Below, piece after piece: positions 1 to 12,153 of a stretch of 64,000 nucleotides of DNA; the first letter of the stretch is position 1, and each line of letters begins with the position of its first letter. Below the pieces are notes generated by a model. It had not been told where the DNA came from. It saw nothing but the letters and a program-made list of their open reading frames with translations, and made no database searches. The translations under genes and the position numbers were made by a program. Location of the stretch: positions 124,001-188,000 of the forward strand of contig WWBZ02000002.1 of the NCBI GenBank assembly GCA_011503125.2, in the 5' to 3' direction. This DNA comes from Botryosphaeria dothidea (Eukaryota; Ascomycota; Dothideomycetes; Botryosphaeriales; Botryosphaeriaceae).

Positions 1-91
1 TGTAGTTAGTTCAAGAATGCACCGCCTATCTCTTTCGAGAGGGCCTACGATCAGGTTGGCACATGAATGCGATTATAGAATAAACACACAT

Positions 92-962
92 CTATCTACT
101 ATACGACGCCGGCTTCGGAGGATAGACGATTCCTGTCTTCGGGCAGTTGCTGCCGTACGTGGTATTCGTGGGAACGTAATGCCCACCCTTGACCCTTCCA
201 GCCAGATGGTGGTAGTACCACACCTCGCTCAGCGAGCCATTCGTGCAGCCGATGTGCGGCAGGTACCCTCCCGTCACCTTGACGAAACAAGCCTCGAGAT
301 CCGCCAATGCATATGTGGTGTTGCTAGCGGGGACGATGCCACAGGAAGCCAGGTAGTCCTTAGTCGGCAATTGCTTGTGGAGGTAGACGACCTCTTGGAG
401 GAATTCGATGAGCTCGAGCTCCGGCGTGTAGTGGGTGTAGCAGGAAGGACGCAGGGTCGTCATGCAGGTGCCGTGCTTGCTCCACTCGTGTTCCCAGAGC
501 TCTTCGTCCGTGCCGTTGGAGGTGGTTATGACGGGATCATTCTGTGGAGTCGTATCAGCACGGTGCTCTTCTCCGCAGCACGAGGAGACTGACCCTCCAA
601 TTCTCCTTCATGTAATCCAGCAGACTATTCTGGCGGTACTCCTCCAAAGTTGAAGCGATGCCCACGTAATTTCTAGTGTTATCGCAGGAAGAGGGGTAGC
701 TGCCGTTGCAGAAATCATTCCAGAGGCCGTGGATGGTCCAGGTATTCTCGGGACCGCCAGCAGTGCTCGAGTACAGCTGGGTAAGCAGCAAGAGGCCACC
801 GGGTGACTCGACGCAACAGGCGTCGGTGGTCAAGCTCTCAGGCGAGCAAGATAGTACGTTTAAGTCATGCCTGGAGCAGTTGCCGTTGTAGGGCGAGTGC
901 AAGCTCGCCGCGGCGGCGAGAGACAGGGAGGCTGCGCCCAGGATCAGACGAGGGACGAGCAT
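92..962 (-). CDS. Secreted ribonuclease T2 family protein
   Basis: Two exons, 962-594 and 541-92, joined across a 52-nt intron (gtcagt..ccacag), give 272 aa. The N-terminus is a signal peptide (MLVPRLILGAASLSLAAAA), so the enzyme is probably secreted or vacuolar. Both catalytic segments of the family are present: CAS I with TIHGLWNDFC in exon 1 and CAS II with WEHEWSKHGTC, which is complete only after splicing. Each carries the catalytic His. Many Cys residues (NCSRHDLNVLSC, DACC, SSCD) fit the disulfide-rich fungal enzymes. RNase T2 enzymes cleave RNA through 2',3'-cyclic phosphates with little base preference. Length is normal for the family. The start was chosen as the Met directly before the hydrophobic leader; the open frame upstream has no such leader. 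Confidence 0.9.
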
Positions 963-1705
963 GGCGGAGGAAAGGCGCGGTGAGGAGCGGAGAGCGCCAT
1001 TGTACCTGGCTGGCTTATAAGCATTGTCGGTCGGGAGTCGCCGCTGGAGATGGCGACGGCGATCAGGTACCACAGGGCTTTCGGAGGTGGGCGGTGGGCG
1101 GCGAGTTGAGGCTGAGGACCTGCTTGTTTGGGAATTGGTGGCCGACACGGGCGACGATAGCGGAGATGCGAGGCGTGGTGACTCGGGAGGTCGGACACCC
1201 CGCGGCAAGGATTTTGCTGGATGATGGGATCCGAAAAGCCCTGAACCCAAAAGGCCCTACGCCGTGCCGTTTCCAGAGGGAGCGGAGGTATTCGCCCAGA
1301 TGTTAATGTCCAGTAAAAAACAATACATTTCCATCCGAACGAATGATTCGACTGCCCATGGTATGGGCACATGGAATCAAGCTTCAGAAAATGTTGCCGT
1401 TGAGTGTCCGGGGCCCCGACTCACCACGTCCGATATGTGAGGGACCGTGCGTTGATGTCATAGCCGAAGGCTCTGCACTCGGGCCTTTGCATCACCGTCG
1501 TCCGCACACGAGCCATCATGGACGACACCGATTGGAGCAGACTCTCGCTTCTACTTCAACATAGCCGCCGACCTGTAGCGGTTGCCAGTTAAAATACTCG
1601 AGCAGTCTGGAGCGACTAAACATTCCTCTGACCGACCTGAACTCAAATTCAGGATTTTTGTTCTCTTGGACGGGCATCTAGCGCCAGCATTTCACGAGCA
1701 GAATC
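963..1705. other. Divergent intergenic region (RNase T2 / SET gene)
   Basis: About 740 nt between the two divergently transcribed genes. It should hold both promoters. The short overlapping open frames here show no recognisable protein. Confidence 0.5.
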
Positions 1706-3521
1706 ATGACAAAGTCAACGGAGGAAAATGTGAGCCGTCTCGTAGACTGGTTTGTCCAGCATGGTGGCTTCGTGCATCCCAGCGTGCGATTCTCTCAAGA
1801 CTCGGCCGGAGGTGTTGCAGCTTTCGCAAATGAGGACTTGTCTGATCTTCCCAATGGCGGGCTGCATCTTTTGACCTGCCCTCTCAGACTGCAACTTTCT
1901 TATCGTCAAGCTCCTGAAGCGGTGCAAGGTCAATTGTCTGAGAATATACTCTCCAACATTGCCCTGATTAAGGAACTTCTTCTCGGCGAGGAATCTTTAT
2001 GGGCTCCCTACATCACTTGCTTGCCAACAAGCGAGCAGCTGAATACTCCCATTTACTTCGCTGAGGAAATGACCGAAGAAGCCATCAACGAGAGGCGGAA
2101 TGACACCGCCTGGCTGCTCGGCACCAACCTTGACAAGGTCTGGCGGCCGCGAAAGGAGCAGTGGGAGGAAGAGTGGCAGAATGCTGTCCGGGTTCTGGAG
2201 AAGAATGGTGTTGCTACCGAAGGCTACACCTGGGATGCATATGCATGGGCGGCAACAATCTTCACTTCAAGGTCCTTCATCTCAGATCCGGGACTCAGTA
2301 AAGACAACGCGTCGTATGCCGTCCTGCTGCCAGTCATTGACCTGCTCAACCATCGCTTCCCCGCCAAGGTGGCGTGGTTCTTCGACAAAGGTAACTTCCA
2401 GTTCAGGACGGAGGAGCCTGTGTCTAGAGGTCAGGAGATCTTCAACAACTACGGTGGAAAGGGGAATGAAGAGCGTAGGTTACTTGTCATTATCAATATC
2501 TTAGATGAAACTGACCCCGTAAGTACTGAATGGTTACGGTTTCTGTATCCCCGACAACCACTGCGACGAGGTAGCAATCCGGTTCGGACAACTTCCTCCG
2601 CCCGTCACGGCCGAACTCGAAAAGATCTTGGGCGAATGGAACCCAACTCAGTCCCACTACATCAGAGGCCACGATCACTTCGTTGGTCTATACCCGATCT
2701 CGCTGTCAGATTATCCAGAGGTGGAGGTCTCGGGTGTCCCGCCGACGATATGGACCGTAATGGAAGTTCTCAAGAAGTTCCAAGACTCTCAGCAAGGGCA
2801 GCGTGCGCAATGGCGAAGCACGCTGTCTGCCCGGTGCGATTTGCTGGAGATCTTGGCGACTAAGTACGATAACATCGATCAGTACCACGATTTTCTCCCG
2901 AAAAGTCCCAGGAACTTCAGACAGCAATACGCCAAGATCTACCGGGAAAGCCAAATGAGGATCCTGAAAGAAAACCACGGCGATGTGGAGCAACTGGTTG
3001 AGAAGGCCAACTTCGTCAGTCTTGACGACGCCGTGAAGATTTTGAAGGAAGAGAACGCGGACGTTGGCGGGAAAGGTTGGGAAAAGGCGCTCGAAATAAC
3101 CTTCAAGACCGACGATCTTGCTTCTATCCGTGAACAAGGTGTGGAGCGGGAAGCGTGGATCCTATGGCTCTGCGCGGCATGGCTTTCCGTCTGTAAGTTT
3201 TTTCTCTCTTGAATGGACTCTCACTTGAACTATCTGACGTTTGTCTGTGTAGTTACCGACGAGGCTGGAGATTCTACGCGCATTTCGACGTGGATGAAAG
3301 ACCTCCTCGAATCCCACCCGTATGACGAGTCTGCGTCAGACTTTCACCTCCCCATCGCAATTCGGCAGTTGCGTGCTCATGCCGATGGAGTATGGCAGGA
3401 CGCCAGGTTTGGATCAGGCTTGTACCACTGGGCAGGTGAGGTTGTAGATGCGGAGGCAAGAATGCTGGCATATCTGGATGAAAAAAAGGACATTGGGAAG
3501 TTGCTCATTTGCATGAAGTAG
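1706..3521 (+). CDS. SET-domain protein-lysine methyltransferase (Rubisco-LSMT/RKM/EFM type)
   Basis: Three exons (1706-2474, 2524-3192, 3253-3521) with introns of 49 and 60 nt give 568 aa. The split SET domain fills the first half. VIDLLNHRFPAKV carries the conserved Asn-His of the SAM site. FNNYGGKGNEE followed by LLNGYGF is the hallmark of the LSMT-like class and is read continuously only when the first intron is removed, which fixes that splice. The second half (about residues 330-568) is helical, as in the Rubisco-LSMT substrate-binding domain. Yeast members of this class (Rkm and Efm proteins) methylate ribosomal proteins or elongation factors, usually in the cytosol. The exact substrate here cannot be told from sequence. 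Confidence 0.85.
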
Positions 3522-4203
3522 GACAAAGCGTCAGGCTAGTGGTGGATATGGACAAACCGTAGGACATCAGGAAGTCTTTCAGGCTCACAGGGGATTTAGA
3601 GAAGTCACTACTTGTCACGTGAAAGAGAGGAGCCCATCGCATATATTTTTCAACCCGCTCAATTCCCGAGTTGCTACCACATTTCGCATATGAGAATCCG
3701 CACCAGTATCCATCAGATGCAGTCTGAAGCATGAATTCACAATTTGTGGTAGAGATGTGTTCTAGCTGCGATGACATTTATTCAAGGCAATGGAGAACAA
3801 TCGGGGAATATCGGAGAAGATGTTGGTGGCTGAAGGCTTCACCAAAAGAGCCCTTGTTGCGTTGTGGGAAGTGAAGCAGATGAGAAGAGAGTGCGCGCAG
3901 TGAGAAGGCACTTGCCGACAACGGAGACAGACACCAGCACGAGCGCAGTGGTGATGGAGAGGTGTCGGCGGGTTCAGGTGGTGGGCAGCGAATGATGTGC
4001 GGGCGAATCAGATTACAAAACGGCCCTAGCGCATTTTCGCTGGAGCTTCCCGAGTTGACCTCGTCGATTCTTCCACCTCACTCCGACGACTCTCGCAGAG
4101 ACCCTTCCTTCAGCCCGACGTCAACGCCCACCGACGCGCCCTTCAACCCGTCGCCTTCCCGGCCCAACACCCCCGAGACCCGATCCCAATTCGACTTTCC
4201 AAG
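3522..4203. other. Intergenic region upstream of QCR6
   Basis: About 680 nt holding the 3' end of the SET-gene transcript and the QCR6 promoter and leader. The open frame at 3962-4396 overlaps the QCR6 start in another frame and shows no conserved protein. Confidence 0.4.
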
Positions 4204-4960
4204 ATGGGCATCACCGACTTCTTCGCGGACCTGTACTCGTCCGTCGTCACCCAGGACGTCGTTGCCGAGGCGCCCAAGGCCGACACTGGCGACGAGCACC
4301 AGAGTGGTAAGGATCATGGACAAGCCGGAACCGCCGAGCAGCGAGGAGCCAGCGTGCGTGGTGGTGCCAGCAACACCACCCCCGCGACTGCCGTAGCCAA
4401 GGAAAGCCCTGAAGAAGCCGAAGTCAACAAAGCTGATGTGAAGAAACAACAAGAGAGCGACAAGTCCGCCGACGACGAGGAACAGCCCGAGGAGGAGGCC
4501 GAGGAGGAGGAAGAGGAAGAGGAGGAGGAGGAGCCTGAGGACCTCAAGCCCAAGATCGAGGAGGGTGAGTGACGACCAACGTCCGCGGGCGAATTGCCAT
4601 TGCGATACCGTCATGCCGCCATTGGTTCACGATCGCCAATGGCATCGCACCGGATTTCAATCAACGAGCAGAGGCTGACAGTCTTCCCCACAGAGTGCGC
4701 CGAGTCCAAGGAATGCGCCCCGGCTAAGCACCACTACGACGAGTGCGTCGAGCGCGTCACCAAGCAGATCGACGACAACGGCAAGGCCGACGAGGACTGC
4801 GTCGAGGAGTGTAAGCTTATCAATCCATCACCCGAAACGACGAACAATGGCTCTCCAATCGCTGGAGATGCCTCCGCTGATAGTGCCACCCACAGTCTTC
4901 CACCTCGCCCACTGCGCCACCCAATGCGCCGCCCCCAAGCTCTTCGCCCAGCTCAAGTAA
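4204..4960 (+). CDS. QCR6: Cytochrome bc1 complex acidic hinge subunit (subunit 6)
   Basis: Three exons (4204-4564, 4694-4810, 4896-4960) give 180 aa. The N-terminus MGITDFFADLYSSVV is typical of the fungal subunit. It is followed by a long acidic stretch with an unbroken run of Glu ending in EPEDLKPKIEEE, then the folded hinge domain: ECAESKECAPAKHHYDECV, DEDCVEEFFHLAHC and ATQCAAPKLFAQLK at the C-terminus. The paired Cys residues form the disulfide-bonded helical hairpin of the mitochondrial complex III hinge protein, on the intermembrane-space side next to cytochrome c1. Both splices restore conserved residues (GAG G|AG and GAG T|TC). The acidic region is longer than in yeast Qcr6. Confidence 0.93.
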
Positions 4961-5407
4961 ACCGACCGCACGAGAACCCCCGACCGCCCCCGCACACGGT
5001 TCGAGTTCGAATAGAGGATGGCTGCAATGTTGTAGATCTCTCCGACAATTGCATACGAGATACGATCAGAGAGCCACCCCACATTTGTACAGCCTTCTTA
5101 GCTTCCGCACACCCCGACATGTACTATGATCCTAGATTCATCTTTTTCCCCGACAGCAATCAAAAAAGAGCTGTAGTTGCATATGATCGGTGCAAGGATG
5201 CATGTGCATGTCATGTTGCTAGTCTCGGTCTCAGGAAATGTCGACCGAACCGGGAAAATTGCCAAAGGCTTGAGCATTTGTGAAGCAAACGCTCTTCGCA
5301 TCATGAACACCATTTTCTATCCCCCGAAGCCCTGATTTCAGATATCCCGTCATAAGAACTAGCCATTACATTCAGGAAACGCCGCCTATCTATACGATCC
5401 CGCCCCT
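4961..5407. other. Convergent intergenic region (QCR6 / MFS gene)
   Basis: About 450 nt between two gene 3' ends. Only 3' UTR-like sequence was seen. Confidence 0.5.
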
Positions 5408-7327
5408 TCACGTCCCCTCATCCTCCTCCCCCACCACCCCCGCGCCTCTCTCATCCGCATCCTCCACCTCCATCCTCCCCTTGCGATGCCCGGCCCCCAA
5501 GCCAAACCTCCGCACCCCGAGCAGCAGCGGCGCCGGCAGCACCGCCACCGCGACGACCGCCTGGAAGATCAGCGCGCGCCACATGCTGCCCGGCGGCTTC
5601 CAGCCGGTGCTGTGCTCGCCGATGTCCTGGCACTCCTTGGTCGACGCGCACCCGGGCTCCTTGAGCGCGTTCATGATGACGATGAAGACGCCACCGAGCA
5701 GCTGGCCGGCCGCCCAGCACAGCACGGAGCCCGCTTCGGGCGAGGCGGGCCAGGTCGCCTCGACGAGGTACTCGAGCACGACGGGGACGAGGGCGAAGGA
5801 GGAGGCGCCGAGGAGCGACGAGATGGCGTAGGGGGCGCCGAGGGAGCGGGTGGGCGGGGCCCAGATGAACTTTTTTTTTGCGGTCAGTATTCTTTTTTTC
5901 TCTCCGGTTTTTTTTGGGGAGGAGGGGGAAGACGCTTACAGCTAGGTAGCACACCCCGACGACGGGACACAGGATCTTGATGGTGTGCAGGTAGGGCTTC
6001 GGGTGGCGCCGGTCGAGCACGGGCGAGAGGATGGCGGAGAAGGCGAGGCCGACGAAGATCAACAGCGCGCCGCAGATGCCCGCGTCGGTCTCGGTGAAGC
6101 CGTAGGGGTAGAGGATTTGGTTGAGGAGGGTGGAGAAGGCGTTGAAGAAGCCGACGTAGACGCCGAAGGGGATCAGGATCAGCCAGAAGCTGGGGTTGAT
6201 GGCGAGGGCGCGCAGGGAGGTGCCGAGGGGCGTGGGTTTGGGGGTTGTGGAGGCGGAGGGCGGCGTTGGCGGGCGCGCGGGGATGAAGAAGGAGGGGAGG
6301 GCGGCGATGGTGGACTGTGTGGTTTGTTAGTTGGAGGTGGGGGTGGTGAGTGGTGAGTTGCGTACGATGATGGCTGTGTAGAGGACCATGTTGGGCACCT
6401 CGCTGGGCTTGGTCGCCCAGAATGGATCGATCAGTTGGCCCAGGGCTCCGCCGAAGGGGTTGGCGAGCGAGGCGAGTGCTGTGGCGGATATGCGGCCACG
6501 CTCGGTGAACCAGAGGTCGCTGTAGCGGGTTGGTGCTGCGAGCACGAATGGCTGCCCCAGGCCGATTAGGATCTGGCCGAACATGACGACGCCGAAGTAG
6601 CCGTGAGAACCGGCGCGCGTGCCGGCATAGCGCACCCAGTTGCCGACGAGAGTGAGGATGCCGGCGATCATGATCGCAGGCTTGGGTCCATGGTGGAGCG
6701 TGAGGATGACAACGCTGGGATGATGTGAGCAGATGAACCATGAGAGGTGTGATGTGAAATTGATTCCAACAGTTTGCAGCACACAAAGTGGAAGTAGCCG
6801 TCTGGAGGTAGATATATCTACCCGGTCGGTTGCTTCAAGTTGGCGTGCGTGACGCGGAATGGCTTGCAACACTTTTGGGACTAACATCATATCAAAAAGG
6901 GAAGACGTACGGACTGATGACAACAAAAGCGAACAGGAAAGCGGTGCTCAGCCAATTGATGGTAGACTCGGAAACACGGAAGTACTGGGCAGAGTCGGAA
7001 GAGACGGCAGCGAAGGTCAACCACTGCAGCAGCTTGTCAGTATTTGGATAAGAATCAGAGGAGGACAAAGCCTACATTCCAACTGGCGATGATGTTCAGC
7101 AGGACCAGCTGCACTAGGCCGAACCAACGTCTCTTGTAGACTCGGTAGTGCCCCGGCGCATGTCTGTGGTCGTGATGGTGATCGTGGGCATCGTGCTCGG
7201 CTCGGGCGTTCTGACGGATGCTATCTTCGTCTCTGGAGTCGTCACGCAGCGGCGTGTCGCTCAGCACCTCGTGGGCGTCGGCCATCTTCTCTCCGGCGCG
7301 GTGTTGTTGCAAGGGAACGTCATCCAT
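5408..7327 (-). CDS. MFS transporter, FLVCR-like
   Basis: Five exons (7327-7076, 7032-6911, 6714-6366, 6314-5940, 5869-5408) total 1560 nt and encode 519 aa. The introns are 43, 196, 51 and 70 nt. All junctions keep phase and rebuild family motifs: [32 protein letters not shown], then [16 protein letters not shown] after splicing, and [20 protein letters not shown]. About 12 membrane segments are visible, with a central loop near [13 protein letters not shown]. The pattern matches the FLVCR/SLC49 branch of the major facilitator superfamily, whose animal members move haem or choline. The fungal substrate is unknown. The cytosolic N-terminus is His-rich ([17 protein letters not shown]), which could bind metal or haem, but that is inference. 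The 43-nt first intron is close to the fungal minimum. Confidence 0.87.
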
Positions 7328-8120
7328 ATCGGTCAGACCCGCAGTTCGTCATTCATGTCTCAGCGCGCAGATCGGCGAGTAGCAACGGCGAGAATGACAA
7401 CGGCGGGGAGAAGTTGAAGAACAAACAACAGGTGCCGAGGCCAGGGTCCATGCTTGAGCCTGCTTGTCATGTGCGTTTGGACAAGGTTGCGCTGCATTCC
7501 AGGGCTTGGGATGGGGGAGATTGTCTCGTGCCACCAATGAGTGCTGCGACGCTGGGGTGTCGCGGCGGGCATCCTTCGGGCCTGGGGCTAGCCAAGGGCC
7601 TGGGAGGGCCAAGCTGCGCACGCGAGCCGGCCTGCCTGTCTCGGGAAGGATGCTTTTGATAACACGCCCCCCGGCCCTCTTGCCGTCTGCGAACAGGCTG
7701 GATGGACTTCAGGCGCGCTGATTCGGCGACAGCGTGCATCGCCGCCTGTTGCGGCTAGCAGTCCATCGCTTATCCCGACCTCTGCATAGCCGACTGCGCG
7801 GAGTAACGTGCCGTCCATCCTCTGGCCGGCGTCTAGCCTGTGGCGCCCACACGTATCACTCTCCAGCAGGTCTGGATGCTCCCCGTCTGCGCGGCTCTTG
7901 GATGGAATCAAAAAGCACTACTTTGTTCGTACGTTATCTTGCCATGTCGAGCTATCTGCGCGTGTCCCCGGCGCGACCCGGGCACCGCCCTGACCGCCCT
8001 GCGCCCCGCCGTCGCAACAAAAACCACAAAACTTCTGAAAAACGAACCGAGCTTGTTATCGTGGACTCATCAATCGTAAACCTCATCCTTTCTCCCTCCC
8101 CGCCCCTGATCCCCTTCTTC
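7328..8120. other. Intergenic region upstream of the MFS gene
   Basis: About 790 nt. It should hold the MFS promoter and the 3' UTR of the secreted protein. Open frames on both strands overlap heavily, have skewed composition and look spurious. Confidence 0.4.
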
Positions 8121-8851
8121 CTAAGCTCTAGTAACGGTCACGATCACCGTCGCCGTCTCAATCACAGTCGCCACCACCGGCTCCGTCACAGTCACAACAG
8201 CAGTCGTCGTCTCCACTGCCGACTCTGAGATCGTGAAAATGGGCACTTCATCAGTCGACGTCGACTCAATTGGCTGGATCGACAGGAAGTCTGTCTCGGA
8301 CGCCGACGCCTGGGTCGACAACACCGCCGACACAGTCGCGCTCGCCTTCCTCGCGCCCGTCGCGCCCAGCAGCTCGGCCGTCGCGCCCAGCTCGCTCTTG
8401 AGATAGCACGGGCCGGCATCGTACACGACGGCCACGCACGCCTCGTCCTCGGCGCACGAGTCCACGCACGCGCCGAACGTCCCCGGATACGTCGGGCTGT
8501 CGGGCAGGTCGCCGCCGATGCGGTCCTGGTCGCACTCGATCACAAAGTCGGTGCAGTCGGACGCCGTGTAGCTCGTGTTCTCGTCGTCGAGCGGGCACAA
8601 GACGGTGCCGTCGCCGGGAGCGCAGGTGGGCTCCGGACCAGCAGCGCTGATACGGGTGGACTGAGATGTGCCGTCAGTGGGTGCGTGAAAGAGCTCCGGA
8701 GTGAAGTCGAACATACCAAGAAGACCGGGAACGACGTCTCTGTCGGTTGGTTGAGGAGGCCAGTGATGATGGTTGGCGTGTCCGCCGGTGCGGCCAGGCT
8801 GTGAGTGCTGAAGGCCGCCAGCCCGGTGAGGATGACGTGGAGGTAAGACAT
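8121..8851 (-). CDS. Small secreted protein with PAN/apple-like domain
   Basis: Two exons (8851-8717, 8660-8121) with a 56-nt intron (gtatgt..ctcag) encode 224 aa. Residues 1-20 form a signal peptide (MSYLHVILTGLAAFSTHSLA). The middle has regularly spaced Cys residues in a PAN/apple-like arrangement: CTDFVIECDQDRIGGDL, then GTFGACVDSCAEDEACVAVVY and GPCYLKS. The C-terminal third is Ser/Thr/Val-rich and ends in repeated T-V dipeptides (VIETATVIVTVTRA), suggesting an O-glycosylated stalk; no clear GPI-anchor signal was seen. PAN-like domains in fungal secreted proteins usually bind carbohydrate or protein. Function is unknown, and both effector and cell-wall roles are possible. Confidence 0.75.
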
Positions 8852-10604
8852 CGTGACTGATAGCAGCGGGAGGATTGGCAGAGAAGAGTCTTATTCAAGG
8901 CCTTGCTGGCTTCTGATGAGGCCTTACCTCGCCATCCTCCCCCAGCTTTATACCCAGCTTCTTCTCTCGTCTCCACTTGTCTCTGCAGCAACTTGCTCGA
9001 TGGTCAAGACCGTACGACCCTTAAACTTGATCAGGATACTCGCACCAAAAGGGAATGCAAGGTACCGTCTGAGTCGCCTTCCCCGCTGTACTATACTCAT
9101 CCACGCTGTCGGCTTCCATTTGATGAGCAATGGGCGAAAGCGTTGCGAATCGTGGTACACAAACGGGACATTCTATTTGCCCAGACATTCTCGTGGCCTA
9201 GCTTCCGCTTCAGGTATCACTATGTAAGTATCCGTACAAACACAGACACCCGCGTTCTTGCAACTCCCTCAGATGGTCCGAGACATGCATATCCGGGACA
9301 TGTGTCAAAAAGGTAGACTGAACATTTCCTCCTCCCCTCTTCAGCGGTCTCAAATATACCCGTGGGTTGTCAGCGACACTATGTCTTGATTGGCTTTCCA
9401 CATTTTGAAGTAGACCAAGATGGATGCTTGCATCGACCCTTTATAATCCTGCTACGTTTTTCATTGCCCCGTAGACGCTGCAGGTTCGCTTGGGGACGAC
9501 ATATAGTAACACCATAGAGACAATTCATGTTTGATTGACCCGCGTTTTCCTGCATTTTACCGTTCAACTGTTCCTGAATGAATTATCTTGGCAAGAACAT
9601 GACCTTACACCCCGCTCTTGAGTAGCACCTTGCCCCTCAATGTCCTCGAGCTTCATAGCACGACCGCAGTCCGTTTCAGGAAGCCAGAGAAAGTAACTGG
9701 TAAACAGTGACTATCGATTATTGGCTGCTTGTTACGGATCAGTCCGACCGGTTCCTTGCACCATTTTGCGGCATTACTTTCGTTCCGCACGGGAGGCTTC
9801 ATACCACTGCATGGACATACCTGTGTCAACCCTTTGGGGCAGAGCAAATTGGTTGCAAAACCATCAACTAGACCACCATTCTCAGCGCACGTCGAATGAG
9901 CTCATGATCCAGTATGCACGGTGGTCCCAGAATGCGGCCCTAGTATCCTTCATGCTAGAGTACAATGAGGAATATGACGCCTGGAACGTTAATCTGGGCC
10001 CGGAAAGCGTTGCACCAATGAGATAAATTCTACCATGAGGGTGGATTTCGAGTACTGATTTCACAGAAATACTCCAGTTACACACGTGAGGCGTTCCTCG
10101 ACACTTCGGCTTGCTACCTGATCGAGTTTCATCTGGAATCGCAATAATATCGTCCGGATCATAAGCTTTAATTCCCTGATTTCTGTTTTCGTACCAGTCA
10201 GCTTTGATTCTCAGTCGGTGTTCGACGACTACGGAGTTCGGACAGCTTTCCACTTTCCGATTTTGCAGTAGTGCTTACTGCTCAACTCCGCACATATCCG
10301 TAGATTGTCCTGCTTTATCGGAGACGTGCGGTCATGCAGAATATCTCAAAAATCGGCAATGCAGGATTCGCTCTCTGGAGTCCAAAATCACGCAAAGACC
10401 TCTTTGATCACCCATTGGTGGGTCGGTATTCCGGTCAGGCAGAAGGATTTTGGAACTCCGCACTTTCGACAACCCACTGTATATAAACATGCTTGCCAAG
10501 TCGAACAAGCTCAGTCCCCCACCAACAGCACTATTCCTCAATTGCACCCACTAAACAACCTTTCCTAATGTGTCAACATAGTTCTCAAACCATCCACCAC
10601 CACC
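8852..10604. other. Intergenic region, 1.75 kb, no supported gene
   Basis: This region lies between two divergent genes and is moderately AT-rich from about 9.3 to 10.5 kb. A minus-strand open frame (9882-10253) reads like protein but has no ATG at its start and no visible 5' exon. I found nothing else that can be supported apart from the TATA-like element near 10,480. Confidence 0.4.
10480..10487 (+). promoter_or_regulatory. TATA-like element
   Basis: TATATAAA lies 118 nt before the ATG of the FAD oxidoreductase, a usual distance for a fungal core promoter. Assignment rests on the match and position only. Confidence 0.35.
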
Positions 10605-12153
10605 ATGCCCTCCTCATCCAGCGCCAACGACCAAGACCACCACAACTCCACCCTCCCCGTCCCCAACCCCACCCAATCCTACTGGCGCACCCCGCCGCAC
10701 CCCCTCGACTCCCTCCGCTCCACGCCCTCCCTGCCCACGACCTGCGACATCCTCATCATCGGCGCCGGCCTGGCCGGCGTCTCCACGCTCTACCACCTCC
10801 TCGGCGAGCACTCTTCCTCTCCCGCCGCCGCCTCCCCTCCTCCTTCCATCCTCCTCCTCGACGCCCGCCAAGCCTGCTCCGGCGCCACCGGCCGCAACGG
10901 CGGCCACGTCAGTGCTCCCCCCTCAACCTCCACATCTCACCAAGAAGTACTAAAAGCAACTGACGCGTGCCGGATCGCCTCCAGGTCAAAGTCAAGTCCG
11001 TCTCGCTCCTCAACCTCATCGCGCAGCTCGGCGCGGCCGCCGGCGCGGCCCTCGCGGCCTTCGTCGACGCGCAGATCGACGCGCTCAAGGCGGCCGTCGA
11101 GAAGGAGCAAGGGCTGGCCGCCGAGTGCGAGTTCGAGCTGCGGCGCTCGTACGACGTGTTCTTCGACGCGGCGGACGCGGCGTGGATGGAGGGGCAGTGG
11201 CGGAAGGCGGTGCGGGCGGGCGGCGCGGCGACGTGGGTCCGGCAGCGGGACTTCGTGGGCGAGGCGTTCGCGGAGAGGGTCACGGGGGTGGGCGGGGCGC
11301 GGGCGGCGGTGAGCGGGCCGGCGTGCTCGTTTTGGCCGTATCGGTTCGTGATGGGGTTGTTGGAGCGGGTGGTGCGGCGGTGGGGCGCGGAGGTGGTGAA
11401 TGTGCAGATGGAGACGGCTGTGTGGGGCGTGGAGGGGGGCGGGGAGGGTGGGTCGAGTGTGGTGAGGACGGAGAGGGGCGCGGTGAGGGCGCGCAAGGTG
11501 GTGTTTGCGACGAATGCGTACACGCCGGGGTTGGTGCGCAAGTATGAGGGCGTCATTAGGCCGTATAAGGGGACTTGTGCGCATTTGGCGCCGGGAGAGG
11601 GGAGGGAGCCGGTGTTTCCGCATTTGAGTCATACGTACAACTTGGAATTTGGGAAAGAGAGAGTAGATTACTTGAATCCAAGACCGGATGGAGGAATTGT
11701 GGTGGGTGGTGGAAAGTGGTTGTATGAAGAGCAGCGGGAATTGTGGGACAACACCGTAGACGATTCCACTTTGGTAGAACCTGTCATCAAGGCTAAGTAC
11801 TTCGATGGGTATATGCAGAGAAACTTTAGGGGATGGGAGGACAGCGGGACGGAAGTCGAGCGAATTTGGACCGGGAGTAAGTTTGCAAAACCCCTCACCA
11901 TGGGCATCAAGAAACTGAATGATTTACAGTCATGGGATCGACTCCGGATGGAGTGCCGCACATTGGAAAAGTACCCGGAGAACAGAATCAGTGGATACTT
12001 GCAGGTTTCAATGGTGGTGGTAACGCGCTGATATTTCTTTCAGCTAAGGGAGTAGCACGCATGGTGCTGGACGACGTACCGTTTGAGGAGACAGGGACAG
12101 GCATCCCAGCATTTTTCAAGACGACGGAAGAGAGGCTGCAAAATCGGCTCTGA
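10605..12153 (+). CDS. FAD-dependent oxidoreductase (DAO family)
   Basis: Three exons (10605-10907, 10985-11876, 11930-12153) give 472 aa. Residues about 48-66 (DILIIGAGLAGVSTLYHLL) are the Rossmann GxGxxG site for FAD. It is followed by SGATGRNGGH, the second FAD-contact motif of this fungal DAO subfamily, and RKVVFATNAYTPGL in the middle. The C-terminal motif GSTPDGVPHIGKV appears only after removing the 53-nt second intron, where the frame changes. The family oxidises secondary or primary amines (amino acids, sarcosine-like substrates), producing H2O2. The exact substrate is unknown. At the first junction the usual xKPD residues after GGH are missing (VKVKS follows), so a slightly different splice remains possible. 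Base composition changes sharply along the gene. Confidence 0.85.

Noticed and set aside
555..1250. 231-aa frame on the minus strand starting at 1250
   Set aside because: Only the part from 962 is RNase T2; the upstream part lacks a leader and reads as promoter sequence.
4990..5020. GGTTCGAGTTCGAAT, resembling a tRNA B box
   Set aside because: No A box or cloverleaf could be built around it; it lies in the QCR6 3' region.
9882..10253. 123-aa minus-strand frame with protein-like sequence
   Set aside because: It starts at GTG, not ATG. The upstream frame closes quickly and I could not find a 5' exon with matching phase.
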